Both the position numbers and the translations under genes were made by a program. This document shows positions 1 to 8,117 of a DNA stretch of 64,000 nt, piece by piece; the stretch's first letter is position 1, and each line of letters starts with the position of its first letter. The DNA is from Niabella agricola. Lineage in GTDB: Bacteria; Bacteroidota; Bacteroidia; Chitinophagales; Chitinophagaceae. A model generated the notes under the pieces. The model was not told the DNA's origin and did not search any database. It saw only the letters and a list, made by a program, of their open reading frames with translations. The stretch spans positions 4,774,001-4,838,000 of the forward strand of contig NZ_JAJHIZ010000003.1 of assembly GCF_021538615.1 (NCBI RefSeq), in the 5' to 3' direction.

Positions 1-1
1 A

Positions 2-610
2 AATTACGTACGGGAGGCGTACGGTATTGATCCGCTGCCCAAGGCGGCCAATATAGCGGCCATGCCGCTGGAGTGCAATGTGGGATTGGTAGATAATAGT
101 ACTAAAAAGTACATCCGGCTGAAGTCAACAGGGAACAATAGCTTCCAGACGGTGACACCAATAAAAGTAGGCACCCGCTTTAAAATGGAGGTAAAGAATA
201 CGACCGAATGTTATATCTATATTTTCGGTCAGGAAACAACCGGCAGCAGTTATGTACTGTTTCCTTACCTGAAGCCCGGGCAAGCGGTTTCCAAGCATTC
301 TCCTTATTGTGGAATCACCGGTTACCGTTTATTCCCCCGGTCAGAATCCATGGAGGCCGATAATCAGGGAACCCGTGATCAGATCGCCATTGTGGCCAGC
401 AAAAAAGAGCTGGATTATAATCAGCTCAATGACGCCATTACTGCCAATACACAGCCTACTTATACCGGTAAAGTTAATGAAGCATTGAGAAGTCTGCTGG
501 CTCCGGGTGCTGTTTATAATAGCACACCTGATGGCCGCATTTATCTGAAAGCTACAGCCAATGCCGGTCAGGCTGCGGTTACCATTGTAGCCTTTGATAA
601 AGTGCCCTGA
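2..610 (+). CDS. DUF4384-like protein, C-terminal part (5' end outside window)
   Basis: The reading frame is already open at base 2 and runs to TGA at 608-610, so the visible ATG at 62 is probably internal and the gene starts before the window. The visible part has a run of short beta-strand segments (KVGTRFKMEVKN, ECYIYIFG, SYVLFPYLKPG) followed by a basic/acidic stretch with DQIAIVASKKELDY. This resembles the DUF4384 domain often found at the C-terminus of caspase-like or secreted proteins, but I assign the family only tentatively. A hairpin follows at 632-668. Nothing about its partner domains can be seen here. Confidence 0.7.
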   Translation, partial: NYVREAYGIDPLPKAANIAAMPLECNVGLVDNSTKKYIRLKSTGNNSFQTVTPIKVGTRFKMEVKNTTECYIYIFGQETTGSSYVLFPYLKPGQAVSKHSPYCGITGYRLFPRSESMEADNQGTRDQIAIVASKKELDYNQLNDAITANTQPTYTGKVNEALRSLLAPGAVYNSTPDGRIYLKATANAGQAAVTIVAFDKVP

Positions 611-631
611 TTGGAATCCGACTTTAATGAA

Positions 632-672
632 AACCGGTTTGTGCACGGCAGTTGGGTGCAAACCGGTTATTT
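632..672. terminator. Hairpin between convergent genes
   Basis: AACCGGTTTGTGCA at 632-645 pairs with TGCAAACCGGTT at 657-668, with a two-base bulge and an 11-nt loop, followed by a short A/T-rich tail. It lies between two convergent genes and could end both transcripts. The T-tract is weak. Confidence 0.5.
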
Positions 673-675
673 TAT

Positions 676-1233
676 CTAGTTGATCGGAATGCCAAACCAG
701 CTGAGTTTTCGCTCATAAAACATAGCCCTTCGTTTCGATTTGGACTTAGAAAGATACTCATCCGGCCAATCTTTTTGTTCTTTTAGCTGCGGTTCGAGCG
801 AGCGGATCGATTTTTGTAGGGAGGCCTTGGCTGAAGCAACATTCGAAAAGCGGGTATCCACTTTCGATAACCGTTCCGTGATGCCGGTAAAAATCCGCGC
901 TGCGGCACCGAACATTTCTTTAATTGCCTCATCCGGTTTAGCCGGGGTAAACTGATGATTGCGGTTGTCGATGTACCGGTTTACCAAAATAATGGCCTCG
1001 TTGTCGTCGTCTGTGATCTGGTTAATTGTATCCACAGCAACCTGTTGTTTTTCGTTCTGTTTCTTTATACGGAGATTTTCCAGCTGCATTTTCAAATGAT
1101 GGAGCCGGTCAAAGATCATTGAATTGCGCACGCCGTTTTTTTCAATGCGGTAGATAGCGCCCGTGTTTTTGAGGGGAGTTGGGCAGCTGCTTTTTTTATG
1201 CTGTTTGGTAAGAAAATATACCTGTTTGAACAT
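676..1233 (-). CDS. Hypothetical protein, helical and Lys/Gln-rich
   Basis: I do not recognise this protein. The frame can be opened at TTG 1260, but I prefer the ATG at 1233 (MFKQVYFLTK), giving 185 aa; a later ATG (MIFDRLHHLKMQ) is also possible. The middle and C-terminal parts look helical and charged (LENLRIKKQNEKQQ, AKASLQKSIRSLEPQLKEQK), suggesting short coiled coils. No signal peptide or membrane segment is visible. It converges with the DUF4384-like gene, and its upstream side carries a dyad (1271-1286) that shares a 14-nt string with one in front of the exopolysaccharide locus. Confidence 0.6.
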   Translation of the reverse strand: MFKQVYFLTKQHKKSSCPTPLKNTGAIYRIEKNGVRNSMIFDRLHHLKMQLENLRIKKQNEKQQVAVDTINQITDDDNEAIILVNRYIDNRNHQFTPAKPDEAIKEMFGAAARIFTGITERLSKVDTRFSNVASAKASLQKSIRSLEPQLKEQKDWPDEYLSKSKSKRRAMFYERKLSWFGIPIN

Positions 1234-1260
1234 TCCTGATGAGTGGATTGAATACAGCAA

Positions 1261-1963
1261 ATGTTAAAAAAGTAGTACTTACTACTATTTTACTACCTGT
1301 TTTTTTAGAAATATTGACCTAACTTCGCATTAGTTAAAAGCCGTATATAACGCGCAGGCGGTATGCAGGTTTATGATCGGGCTTTTAATAGATGACTATC
1401 GCCCTCAATACCATGTAGCTGAACCCATAGAAAGATGCATAAAATTGAAAGCGTGTTTAGAAATGATCTTCTGAATACGGGTTCATATTTTAATCCATAG
1501 TTTACGCTGAGGTTGATCTGCGTGGGAGTAAAGGGCAGGTTATTTTTAAGATGATTTACGTAGTTAAAGGAACGCTTTAAGCACGACCTGTTCGGAATCA
1601 AATTGCCGGGTTTTATGAGACATGTATATTCTGGCAGCCGTGCGCATATAAGCGATGATAAAAATAAATAAATGCAACCAAAATATGCGTATGGGTAAAA
1701 CTAGCTGCCGCAGGGGATCAGTATTCATACATTATTCATCCGGATTTGTAGCATCGCCGGAAGGCCGGAACGGGAACTGCTTTGGAGTACTGTACAAGGA
1801 TTGTCGGGACTCATTTAAATAAGTTCAGGTTACCAGGCAACAGTGGCAGGCGCGAGGGCCTTTTGAGCAATATTCTTAAATGAAAATGTAGCGCGTGCGT
1901 GAGTTTACATTTATACTTAACAGGAGGCATCATGATATTTCATCTGTATAATAGAGATTTCAT
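1261..1963. other. 0.7 kb region without a clear gene
   Basis: The only sizeable frame is on the minus strand, opening upstream of about 1680 and stopping at 1371. It contains a stretch reading NLPFTPTQINLSVNYGLKYE, which looks like an amphipathic beta-strand of an outer-membrane protein. It has no convincing start and no continuing gene, so it may be a decayed remnant or chance. A dyad lies at 1271-1286, and a short leader frame with a strong ribosome binding site is at 1922-1976. Confidence 0.5.
1271..1293. promoter_or_regulatory. Dyad AGTAGT-N4-ACTACT
   Basis: AGTAGT (1271-1276) and ACTACT (1281-1286) form a perfect dyad with a 4-nt spacer, in the upstream region of the minus-strand hypothetical gene. 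The string TACTACTATTTTAC (1280-1293) recurs with one mismatch at 2652-2665 in front of the exopolysaccharide locus. That suggests a shared regulator site, but this is inference. Confidence 0.35.
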
Positions 1964-1976
1964 ATGTATAAAATAA
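1932..1976 (+). CDS. Possible 14-aa leader peptide overlapping the response regulator start
   Basis: A near-ideal Shine-Dalgarno sequence AGGAGG (1922-1927) sits 4 nt before ATG 1932. This frame encodes 14 residues and stops with TAA at 1974-1976, overlapping the first codons of the response regulator (ATG 1964) in another frame. Strong SD sites are uncommon in Bacteroidota. It could be a translational-coupling leader or chance. Confidence 0.25.
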   Translation: MIFHLYNRDFICIK

Positions 1977-2617
1977 AAGTAGCCATTTTAGCAGATGAGG
2001 AACTGTCGGGAAATGCGCTTATTGCTATATTAAACCAGCAGGCGGAGATAGAAGTGGTGTGTGTGTTCAGGGATGGCGAATCGACACTTTCCGGTATTGA
2101 CGGGAAGCTGGTTGATGTATTGCTTTTTGATATCCATTTGCCGGGTATTTCCGGAATAGAAGTGGTAGGACAGCTAAAACTATGGTATCCAAAATTGGAA
2201 TGCCTGGCGCTGACATGCGATGATGCTGATAGCATTGTTTTTGGTGCGCTGAATGCAGGCGCTTCCGGCTACCTTCTCCGGAACTCCGGCAATGCGGCAA
2301 TAATCGAAGCGATAAAAGATGTGTACAATGGCGGGTTTCCTATGAGTAGTATGATTGCCCGGAAAGTGATCAACCGGTTCTTTATTGCGCCGGCGCCCGG
2401 CCTGCAATCTGAAAAACTTTCCCAGCGGGAGAATGAAATATTACTGCAGCTTTCAAAGGGACACCGGTATAAGGAAATAGCGGCTCACTTTTTTATCAGC
2501 GTGGAAACCGTGCGTACACATATCCGGAATATATACGAAAAGCTACAGGTAAACTCGAGGGCCGAGGCGATCCGGAAAGTAAAGAACAGCATGACTTCCT
2601 CATTTCAAAATACCTGA
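1964..2617 (+). CDS. LuxR/NarL-type response regulator (orphan)
   Basis: This is a 217-aa two-domain regulator. The receiver domain (about 1-120) has the acidic pair D11/E12, the phosphoryl-accepting D56 in LLFDIHLPG and T84. The usual lysine of the GYLLK motif is Arg (R106 in GYLLRNSG). The output domain (about 150-205) is a LuxR/FixJ helix-turn-helix (LSQRENEILLQLSKG, YKEIAAHFFISVETVRTHI). No histidine kinase lies nearby. The gene stands directly before the exopolysaccharide locus in the same orientation, so control of that locus is a reasonable guess; the dyad at 2644-2655 is a candidate site. Confidence 0.92.
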   Translation: MYKIKVAILADEELSGNALIAILNQQAEIEVVCVFRDGESTLSGIDGKLVDVLLFDIHLPGISGIEVVGQLKLWYPKLECLALTCDDADSIVFGALNAGASGYLLRNSGNAAIIEAIKDVYNGGFPMSSMIARKVINRFFIAPAPGLQSEKLSQRENEILLQLSKGHRYKEIAAHFFISVETVRTHIRNIYEKLQVNSRAEAIRKVKNSMTSSFQNT

Positions 2618-2643
2618 CCGCGGGCCCATCAGGGAAAAAAGGG

Positions 2644-2666
2644 AGTATAAATACTACTCTTTTACC
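2644..2666. promoter_or_regulatory. Palindrome AGTAT-AA-ATACT plus shared string
   Basis: AGTAT (2644-2648) and ATACT (2651-2655) form a palindrome about 35 nt before the predicted -7 box. The overlapping TACTACTCTTTTACC (2652-2666) matches the string at 1280-1293. It is a candidate operator, possibly for the neighbouring LuxR-type regulator. Confidence 0.35.
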
Positions 2667-2690
2667 ATTTTTTGTTATTCCCGGGCCGTT

Positions 2691-2698
2691 TATATTTG
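2691..2698 (+). promoter_or_regulatory. Predicted -7 promoter element TATATTTG
   Basis: It matches the Bacteroidota -7 consensus TAnnTTTG exactly. A TTTG at 2671-2674 could serve as the -33 element, although the spacing (16 nt) is shorter than usual. It would drive the exopolysaccharide locus from its 5' end. Confidence 0.45.
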
Positions 2699-3087
2699 CA
2701 TTGTATTCGGATCAATATTAAATGAATACTGCTGTGTAGCGGGAATTAAGCCCTCACTGCTACAAACTATGATCCGGATGAAAAAATAAGGAGATATTGA
2801 CGTTACCAGATAGACCCAAAGGTCTATACGTTTAAGAGTATTTAAGGAGCTCTGGTAATTTGCGCTTTTGTATTTTGAATAGCCCTCAAAAACCGGTGCA
2901 GATTTACAGCCAGGATTTTTATGATTTCTGGAGCCGATTCCGGGTGGCAGCATACCTTTTTTTGCTGTACATTATGGAAGATATGCGAAAGGCGTAACCA
3001 TGGGACTTATTGTGCTCATAAGAGTGCCGTGTTTGATCCGGTTGAACGGCCGGCCGGTGTATTGCCTGTTGACAGGCCATTTGAAGT

Positions 3088-4515
3088 ATGCCTTTTAATA
3101 ACCGCTTAAGTAATGCTGATAAAATGATACGTTTAGATTTACCATTTGTGAAGCGGGTCACAAAGTTTATGATCGTACTGGATGTGATCGTACTGGGTAT
3201 TTACCTCCTGGTAAAAATGATGTCCATAAATATTGGGCTTCAGGTAATCGTATCTACCTTATTGCTTCAGGCCATCACCTGGTGCGGTATTACCGATTAT
3301 TTTAATTGTTACAACAATCTTTTTTTCAAAGAATCCACTGTTGTGTTTTCCGACACCCTTAAGGTGTTTGTGTATTATTCCGTTTGCTCCTGTTGCGTGT
3401 GTTTGTGTACGCTTTTTAATGCATTGGCGCCTAAGGAAATTGTATTGTTTATCCTAAATTACCTGCTGTTCTTTATTAGTTATATCATTCTCAGCCGGCT
3501 ATGCTTTTTTTCGATACGTAAGTACTGCAGGGAAAAAGGAGGCATCGTACAGCATGTAGTGTTTATTGGGGGGTCAAACTCCCTACAGGAAGTGATGCGC
3601 CAGATGAATGAAGATCGTTACCTGGGGTATCATTGTGTGGGGTATTATCATACCCATCAGCTGGAATGTCTTCCACTCACATACCTGGGCAATTACAGGC
3701 AACTTGAAGCCACGGGAAACGCGCATGCACAGTCCGAGGCAGTAATTAGTTTATCGGCGCTTGAGGTCGACGAAGTAAAGCGCTTTTGTGAGCGGGCTGA
3801 AAACTTTCTGATACGTACCCGTTTTTTGCCCGAGTTTTTAAGCGTCGGTAAATCCGTTGTAATGCGTAATATGGGTAGTTTTCCGGTTTTGAGCGTGCGG
3901 AATGAACCATTGGAAAAGGAAGGCAGTTCCCTGGTGAAGGATATTTTTGATTTTGCATTTTCCTTTCTGGTTTGTGTTTTTGTTTTATCCTGGCTGATAC
4001 CCATTGTGGCGTTGCTGATAAAACTGGAATCGCGGGGGCCTGTATTTTTCGTACAGGATCGGTCCGGCCGCGGTGGTTCGGTATTCAAATGCTTTAAGTT
4101 CCGTACAATGCGGGTCAACGCAGCTGCAGATAGCCTGCAGGCAACCAAAGGAGATGCCCGTATTACCAGGGTGGGTGCCTTTTTACGAAAAACCAGTTTG
4201 GATGAGCTTCCTCAGTTTATAAATGTGTTAAAGGGCGATATGTCCATTGTAGGCCCAAGGCCACATATGCTTTCCCATACTAAAAAGTTTACCGAAGTGA
4301 TCAGCACATTTATGGTCCGGCACTATATCAAACCAGGAATTACGGGCCTTGCGCAGGTAAGTGGTTTCAGAGGAGAAACCAATGAATTGTGGCAGCTGGA
4401 AAAGCGTGTGGAACATGATATTACCTATGTGGAGAACTGGAATTTCCTGTTGGACCTCAAGATTATATTTCTAACGGTATGGAATATGGTACGGGGTGAA
4501 AAAAATGCGTATTAA
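3088..4515 (+). CDS. Undecaprenyl-phosphate sugar-1-phosphate transferase (WcaJ-like)
   Basis: This polyprenyl glycosylphosphotransferase of 475 aa starts repeat-unit synthesis by moving a sugar-1-phosphate from a UDP-sugar to undecaprenyl phosphate at the inner membrane. Four membrane segments fill the first ~145 residues, followed by a nucleotide-binding-like central domain and a further hydrophobic segment (about 290-315). The C-terminal bacterial sugar transferase domain carries FKCFKFRTM, the catalytic Asp-Glu pair D372/E373 in SLDELPQ, GDMSIVGPRPH, and KPGITGLAQVSG. The chosen ATG is 3088; ATG 3124 is possible. It is the first gene of the exopolysaccharide locus. The sugar (glucose, galactose or another) cannot be read from sequence. 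Confidence 0.95.
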   Translation: MPFNNRLSNADKMIRLDLPFVKRVTKFMIVLDVIVLGIYLLVKMMSINIGLQVIVSTLLLQAITWCGITDYFNCYNNLFFKESTVVFSDTLKVFVYYSVCSCCVCLCTLFNALAPKEIVLFILNYLLFFISYIILSRLCFFSIRKYCREKGGIVQHVVFIGGSNSLQEVMRQMNEDRYLGYHCVGYYHTHQLECLPLTYLGNYRQLEATGNAHAQSEAVISLSALEVDEVKRFCERAENFLIRTRFLPEFLSVGKSVVMRNMGSFPVLSVRNEPLEKEGSSLVKDIFDFAFSFLVCVFVLSWLIPIVALLIKLESRGPVFFVQDRSGRGGSVFKCFKFRTMRVNAAADSLQATKGDARITRVGAFLRKTSLDELPQFINVLKGDMSIVGPRPHMLSHTKKFTEVISTFMVRHYIKPGITGLAQVSGFRGETNELWQLEKRVEHDITYVENWNFLLDLKIIFLTVWNMVRGEKNAY

Positions 4516-4561
4516 GAAATTGGAAACATTCAAACCTACATTCTTTAAAAGCAAATAACAA

Positions 4562-5260
4562 ATGAAGCAACTGTTAATTTTTTCTTTTTCAATGCTGAGT
4601 ACTGTGATGATTTATGCGCAAAATAGAAACGATGCGGCTAGTGGTAAGGAGCGGCGCTTTTCTGCGGGCATCCATGCGGGTACTCAGGGGGTCGGTGTTG
4701 ATGCGGGTTATCAGCTCCATCGCCGCTGGATGGCCGGGCTGGCTGTCAGCTACGCACCTTACGGGTATACGGCTACGCGTACACTGGGAAAGAATGCATA
4801 TGATATAAAAATGAAAGAGCGGCTGGGAAATGTACAGGCCCTGATCGGGTGGAAACCTTTTGCCGGTGAACAGGCCGGTCGTTTCCTGCACCAGCTGTAC
4901 ATCATCGGAGGGGGTGCTGTCTTTTATAAGCAGGAAGCGAATGCCACGGCAACACCAAAGAATGATTATCACTATGGTGATATCATCATAAAAAAAGAGG
5001 ACCTGGGAACGGTAAAAGCTGCGGTTCAATGGAAAAAAATAGCGCCGTATGGCGGGTTTGCCCTGCGCAACCTGAAATTGGGCGGACGTGTTGTTTTTAA
5101 TGCGGACCTCGGCACCTTCTATCTCTCCAAGCCCGTAGTAGATATAACTGCAGATAATCTTTTGTCTGAAAATACCTCACAGGAGGTGGCTGTTCAAAAA
5201 AACCTGGATGATTACCGCTGGTTGCCTGTTTTGCAGGTAGGGGTGGGGTACAAATTTTAA
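4562..5260 (+). CDS. Predicted outer-membrane beta-barrel protein
   Basis: This 232-aa protein has a signal peptide (about 1-19, ending MIYAQ) followed by alternating strands typical of a small barrel (FSAGIHAGTQGVGVDAGYQL, MAGLAVSYAPYG). The C-terminus LQVGVGYKF ends in an aromatic residue, as outer-membrane proteins usually do. I do not recognise a named family. It lies 46 nt after the sugar transferase and 22 nt before a large lipoprotein, so it is probably part of the exopolysaccharide operon. A role in surface anchoring or export of the polymer is inference from position only. Confidence 0.8.
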   Translation: MKQLLIFSFSMLSTVMIYAQNRNDAASGKERRFSAGIHAGTQGVGVDAGYQLHRRWMAGLAVSYAPYGYTATRTLGKNAYDIKMKERLGNVQALIGWKPFAGEQAGRFLHQLYIIGGGAVFYKQEANATATPKNDYHYGDIIIKKEDLGTVKAAVQWKKIAPYGGFALRNLKLGGRVVFNADLGTFYLSKPVVDITADNLLSENTSQEVAVQKNLDDYRWLPVLQVGVGYKF

Positions 5261-5282
5261 AAGAATATTAAAAGCACAAACA

Positions 5283-6938
5283 ATGATAAAAAATCGTATT
5301 TCGTTTATTGCGTTGATGTTCCTGGCGGTGGTTGGAATGATTGTGGCCTGTACCAATCCTTTTAAAGACCTGGAGATTTCAGTGAGTAGTAACGTTTTTA
5401 AAAATGTGGTAAACCTGGAGGTGGGCAGCACTGCCGGAGTTTCCCTCGATAATGCCACCGTAGCAATTACCGGTCCGGATGCGGAAAAAATTTATAATGC
5501 TGAGGGCAAGAAAATATTCAGGGTTATCGGTGGATTTTTGTTTTTAGCCGTAGATCCCAACGTGGTAGTGAGCGAACAGGCGCCGCTGAATATCAATGTA
5601 GCCATTGCTGCGACCAACCACCTGGGCGTGCAGATACCTGTTAAAATAACCGGCGGCGAGAAAATTGCCATGCGGAAGGTTGTATTGTTAAATACGGCAG
5701 CTGCGTCTTCTGAAATGGCTGTAAAGAACACTTCCGTGGCATTAGCAGCCAATGGGACGCCCGCAGCGGATGTTACCGTAAATATTCCGCCTCCGACCGG
5801 CTCTTCCGAGTCTGCCACGATTAAGATTCCGGCGGGAACGCAGTTCAGAGATGCAAATAATAATGTGGTTTCGGGAACAGATCTGAAAGTGAGCATGATT
5901 GTTCCGAAAACCGGTGCAGAAAGCCTTGCCGAAGTATTTCCTGGTGGAACGGGCTTAACGCAGCCAGTCGTTCATACGGCCAGCGGAGCCAGTTCCGGTA
6001 CTTTGTTGCCGGGGGGCATGTCGGAGGTTAGCTTTTCCCTGAATGGTACAACAATAACAAATTTTTCAAAACCGGTTGATCTGGGCATCAGCCTCGATCC
6101 GGATTTTGTGAATCCTGAAACGGGGCAAAAGGTGAAAGCCGGCGATAAGCTCAGCATATTTAGTTTTTCCAGCAACAACCCGGTTTGGAAACATGAACAG
6201 GAAGCCACTGTTCAGTCTTCTGGAGGTAAACTTTCCGTAAACTTTTCCAGTACACACGCTACCTGGTTCCTGGCCGGGAATCTTATTAAGTCTTGTGGTA
6301 GCGCCGTGAAATTAAAGCTGACCGCAGACTGGCTAAAGAACGGGGTGACCCATCCGATAACTGTAAAAGTATTTTCAAATATGGGCGATGATGCCGGTAA
6401 ATTGCTGGTAAAAAAAAACATAACGGCAACTGATGGTTCAGAACTGGGTTTTGACAACCTGCCCCAGGCTCCGGTTATTATAAGAGCCTTTGACGCAGAT
6501 GGGAATAAGCTGTCGGAAACAACTGTCGCTGATCCCTGCAGTACTGCATTACAACACATCGCGTTGGCTGCATCACCGGTTGCCGGTAATCCCAAAACGA
6601 CCATGCAGCTATATGTCCGCTGTCCTAACCAGGCGCAACCGGTAAATGTATTGCCTACGTTTTATCTGTACTATAAGATCCATGGGCAAACCGGTTACAA
6701 ATTGCTGGGAATTGTAACAAACGGGTATATATCCACCACCTTACTGGATCCGGGGAAAAAATATGATTTCAGGGCGGTATGGGGCTCCACCGTAAAGGAT
6801 GTTAATGATATTACGGTAAAGGCAGATAACACGGCTACAGTAGGAGATAACGCAACAGGCGGAGAAATATTGGGTACAAAAGCCGGAGCCACCAACCTGG
6901 AATTGCTGAAGGAAAAATGCAAAGAGGCAGGTTTGTAA
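5283..6938 (+). CDS. Large surface/periplasmic lipoprotein of unknown function
   Basis: This 551-aa protein begins with a lipoprotein signal (lipobox ending IVAC, C23). The body is rich in beta-sandwich-like segments: an N-terminal domain of about 110 residues, a middle region (about 165-330) with IKIPAGTQFRDANNN and VDLGISLDPDFVNP that recalls ZU5-type domains, and a C-terminal fibronectin III-like part (about 440-520; YKLLGIVTNGYISTTLL, KKYDFRAVWG). I see no catalytic motif. It follows the barrel protein by 22 nt; the two are probably co-made and may act together at the outer membrane. Its presence between the initiating transferase and the Wza/Wzc genes is unusual. Confidence 0.85.
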   Translation: MIKNRISFIALMFLAVVGMIVACTNPFKDLEISVSSNVFKNVVNLEVGSTAGVSLDNATVAITGPDAEKIYNAEGKKIFRVIGGFLFLAVDPNVVVSEQAPLNINVAIAATNHLGVQIPVKITGGEKIAMRKVVLLNTAAASSEMAVKNTSVALAANGTPAADVTVNIPPPTGSSESATIKIPAGTQFRDANNNVVSGTDLKVSMIVPKTGAESLAEVFPGGTGLTQPVVHTASGASSGTLLPGGMSEVSFSLNGTTITNFSKPVDLGISLDPDFVNPETGQKVKAGDKLSIFSFSSNNPVWKHEQEATVQSSGGKLSVNFSSTHATWFLAGNLIKSCGSAVKLKLTADWLKNGVTHPITVKVFSNMGDDAGKLLVKKNITATDGSELGFDNLPQAPVIIRAFDADGNKLSETTVADPCSTALQHIALAASPVAGNPKTTMQLYVRCPNQAQPVNVLPTFYLYYKIHGQTGYKLLGIVTNGYISTTLLDPGKKYDFRAVWGSTVKDVNDITVKADNTATVGDNATGGEILGTKAGATNLELLKEKCKEAGL

Positions 6939-6981
6939 GCATGCGACGAGAAAAGATAAGAACGTCTAAATAAACAACACA

Positions 6982-7013
6982 AGGGAGATGATTGCTTCAG
7001 GCAACATCTCCCT
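6982..7013 (+). terminator. Strong hairpin after the lipoprotein gene
   Basis: AGGGAGATG-A-TTGC pairs with GCAA-CATCTCCCT around a short TTCAG loop. The stem is nearly perfect, but only a weak T-run follows (TGATTTGC), so it may be a transcript-stabilising or processing hairpin and not a full terminator. Confidence 0.45.
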
Positions 7014-7040
7014 GATTTGCTTCGGTATCTGGAAAGAATG

Positions 7041-7071
7041 TTGGTAGTGTTGTTTGAAGTGATTACTTTTG
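7041..7071 (+). promoter_or_regulatory. Predicted promoter TTG-N20-TACTTTTG
   Basis: TTG at 7041-7043 and TACTTTTG at 7064-7071 are 20 nt apart, which fits the Bacteroidota -33/-7 pattern (TTTG, then TAnnTTTG). It would give the Wza/Wzc part of the locus its own start. Confidence 0.5.
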
Positions 7072-7273
7072 ACACGTTAAAAAACTAATGCCCTCCAAAC
7101 ACTGCTTTGTTTTCGATTTTAGCACGTGTTATTTTAGAGATTAAGCTTCTGCAAAGAAGCTGATAGAAGACTGTTCGAGACTACGGATCACCAGTTGGCG
7201 GCTGCCGGGCGTTCCGGCCCCATGGCTGTTCCGGTCCGGCAACTGAATGCGCAACGGAATATTGACTGTATTT

Positions 7274-8071
7274 ATGTATAAAATCAGAAGAACAAATGCC
7301 ATACTGGTTGGTGCACTTGTGCTGGCACTGACTGCTTGTAAAACGTATCAGAAAGTTCCCTACTTCAGGAATATTCCGGCAGACAGTTCGGCATATTCAA
7401 GCGGGCGCCTGATTCAGACGGTAGATTACCGGGCGCTTAAAGTTAAACCGGATGATCTCCTCGGAATTACCATCAGTACGTTGGATAACAGCGCTGCGAT
7501 GTTAACAGAAACCGCCACCAGGTTGCAGGGGGCAACCGGTGCAATAGCATCCCAGGCTGGCAACGGTTTTCTGGTAAGTGAGGCCGGCACCATCGAACTG
7601 CCGCTTCTTGGCACATTGCAGGTAGAAGGGCTTACCACAGCGCAAATAAAAACACAGATACAAGCCAAAGCGGCTATGTATTATAAGAACCCGGTAGTTA
7701 GTGTAAGGTTGCTGAATTTTAAAATAACGGTGCTGGGTGAAGTAAGCCGGCCCGGAACATATTTTGTAACCGGTGAAAAGGCTACCCTATTGGATGCGCT
7801 CGGTCTTGCCGGAGATCTTACGATTTACGGCAACCGGCAGAATGTACTGTTGCTGCGCGATGTTGATGGAAAACAGAGAACCATACGGTTTGATCTGAAT
7901 AGCGGACAGGCACTTACATCGCCCTATTTATATCTTCAGCAAAATGATGTGGTGTATGTGGAGCCTGGTAAGGCGAAGGCGGCTGCAAATAACGCAGCAC
8001 GTACCCAAACCTTTGCGATTATCGGTTCCATTGTGTCGGTGTTGATTGTGGCACTATCGAGAGTGCGGTAG
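7274..8071 (+). CDS. Polysaccharide export lipoprotein (Wza-like)
   Basis: This is an outer-membrane polysaccharide export protein. The frame is open from 7247, but ATG 7274 places a clear lipoprotein signal at the start (lipobox LTAC, C22), giving 265 aa. The Poly_export domain (about 50-150) contains VKPDDLLGITISTLD and AGTIELPLLGTLQVEG. An SLBB-like segment follows (FKITVLGEVSRPGTYFVTGE, LLDALGLAGDLTIYGNR). A hydrophobic helix at the very end (FAIIGSIVSVLIVALS) may be the membrane-spanning C-terminus. It is followed after 46 nt by the Wzc-type kinase, its expected partner in the export channel. Confidence 0.94.
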   Translation: MYKIRRTNAILVGALVLALTACKTYQKVPYFRNIPADSSAYSSGRLIQTVDYRALKVKPDDLLGITISTLDNSAAMLTETATRLQGATGAIASQAGNGFLVSEAGTIELPLLGTLQVEGLTTAQIKTQIQAKAAMYYKNPVVSVRLLNFKITVLGEVSRPGTYFVTGEKATLLDALGLAGDLTIYGNRQNVLLLRDVDGKQRTIRFDLNSGQALTSPYLYLQQNDVVYVEPGKAKAAANNAARTQTFAIIGSIVSVLIVALSRVR

Positions 8072-8117
8072 CATCCGGTGAATGCTGTTAAATTATTTTT
8101 AGGATTATTAGTAGAAT

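Larger units (their letters stand above)
2618..3087. other. Long leader/control region before the exopolysaccharide locus
   Basis: There is no convincing gene in this 470-nt gap; the frames present lack family resemblance and ribosome-binding context. It contains a dyad (2644-2655) and a perfect -7 promoter element (2691-2698). If that promoter is used, the first transferase gene has an untranslated leader of almost 400 nt. Confidence 0.5.
6939..7273. other. Intergenic control region before wza/wzc
   Basis: No gene is seen here. The region contains a strong hairpin without T-tract (6982-7013) and a predicted promoter (7041-7071). The remaining ~200 nt would be an untranslated leader for the export genes. 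Confidence 0.5.
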
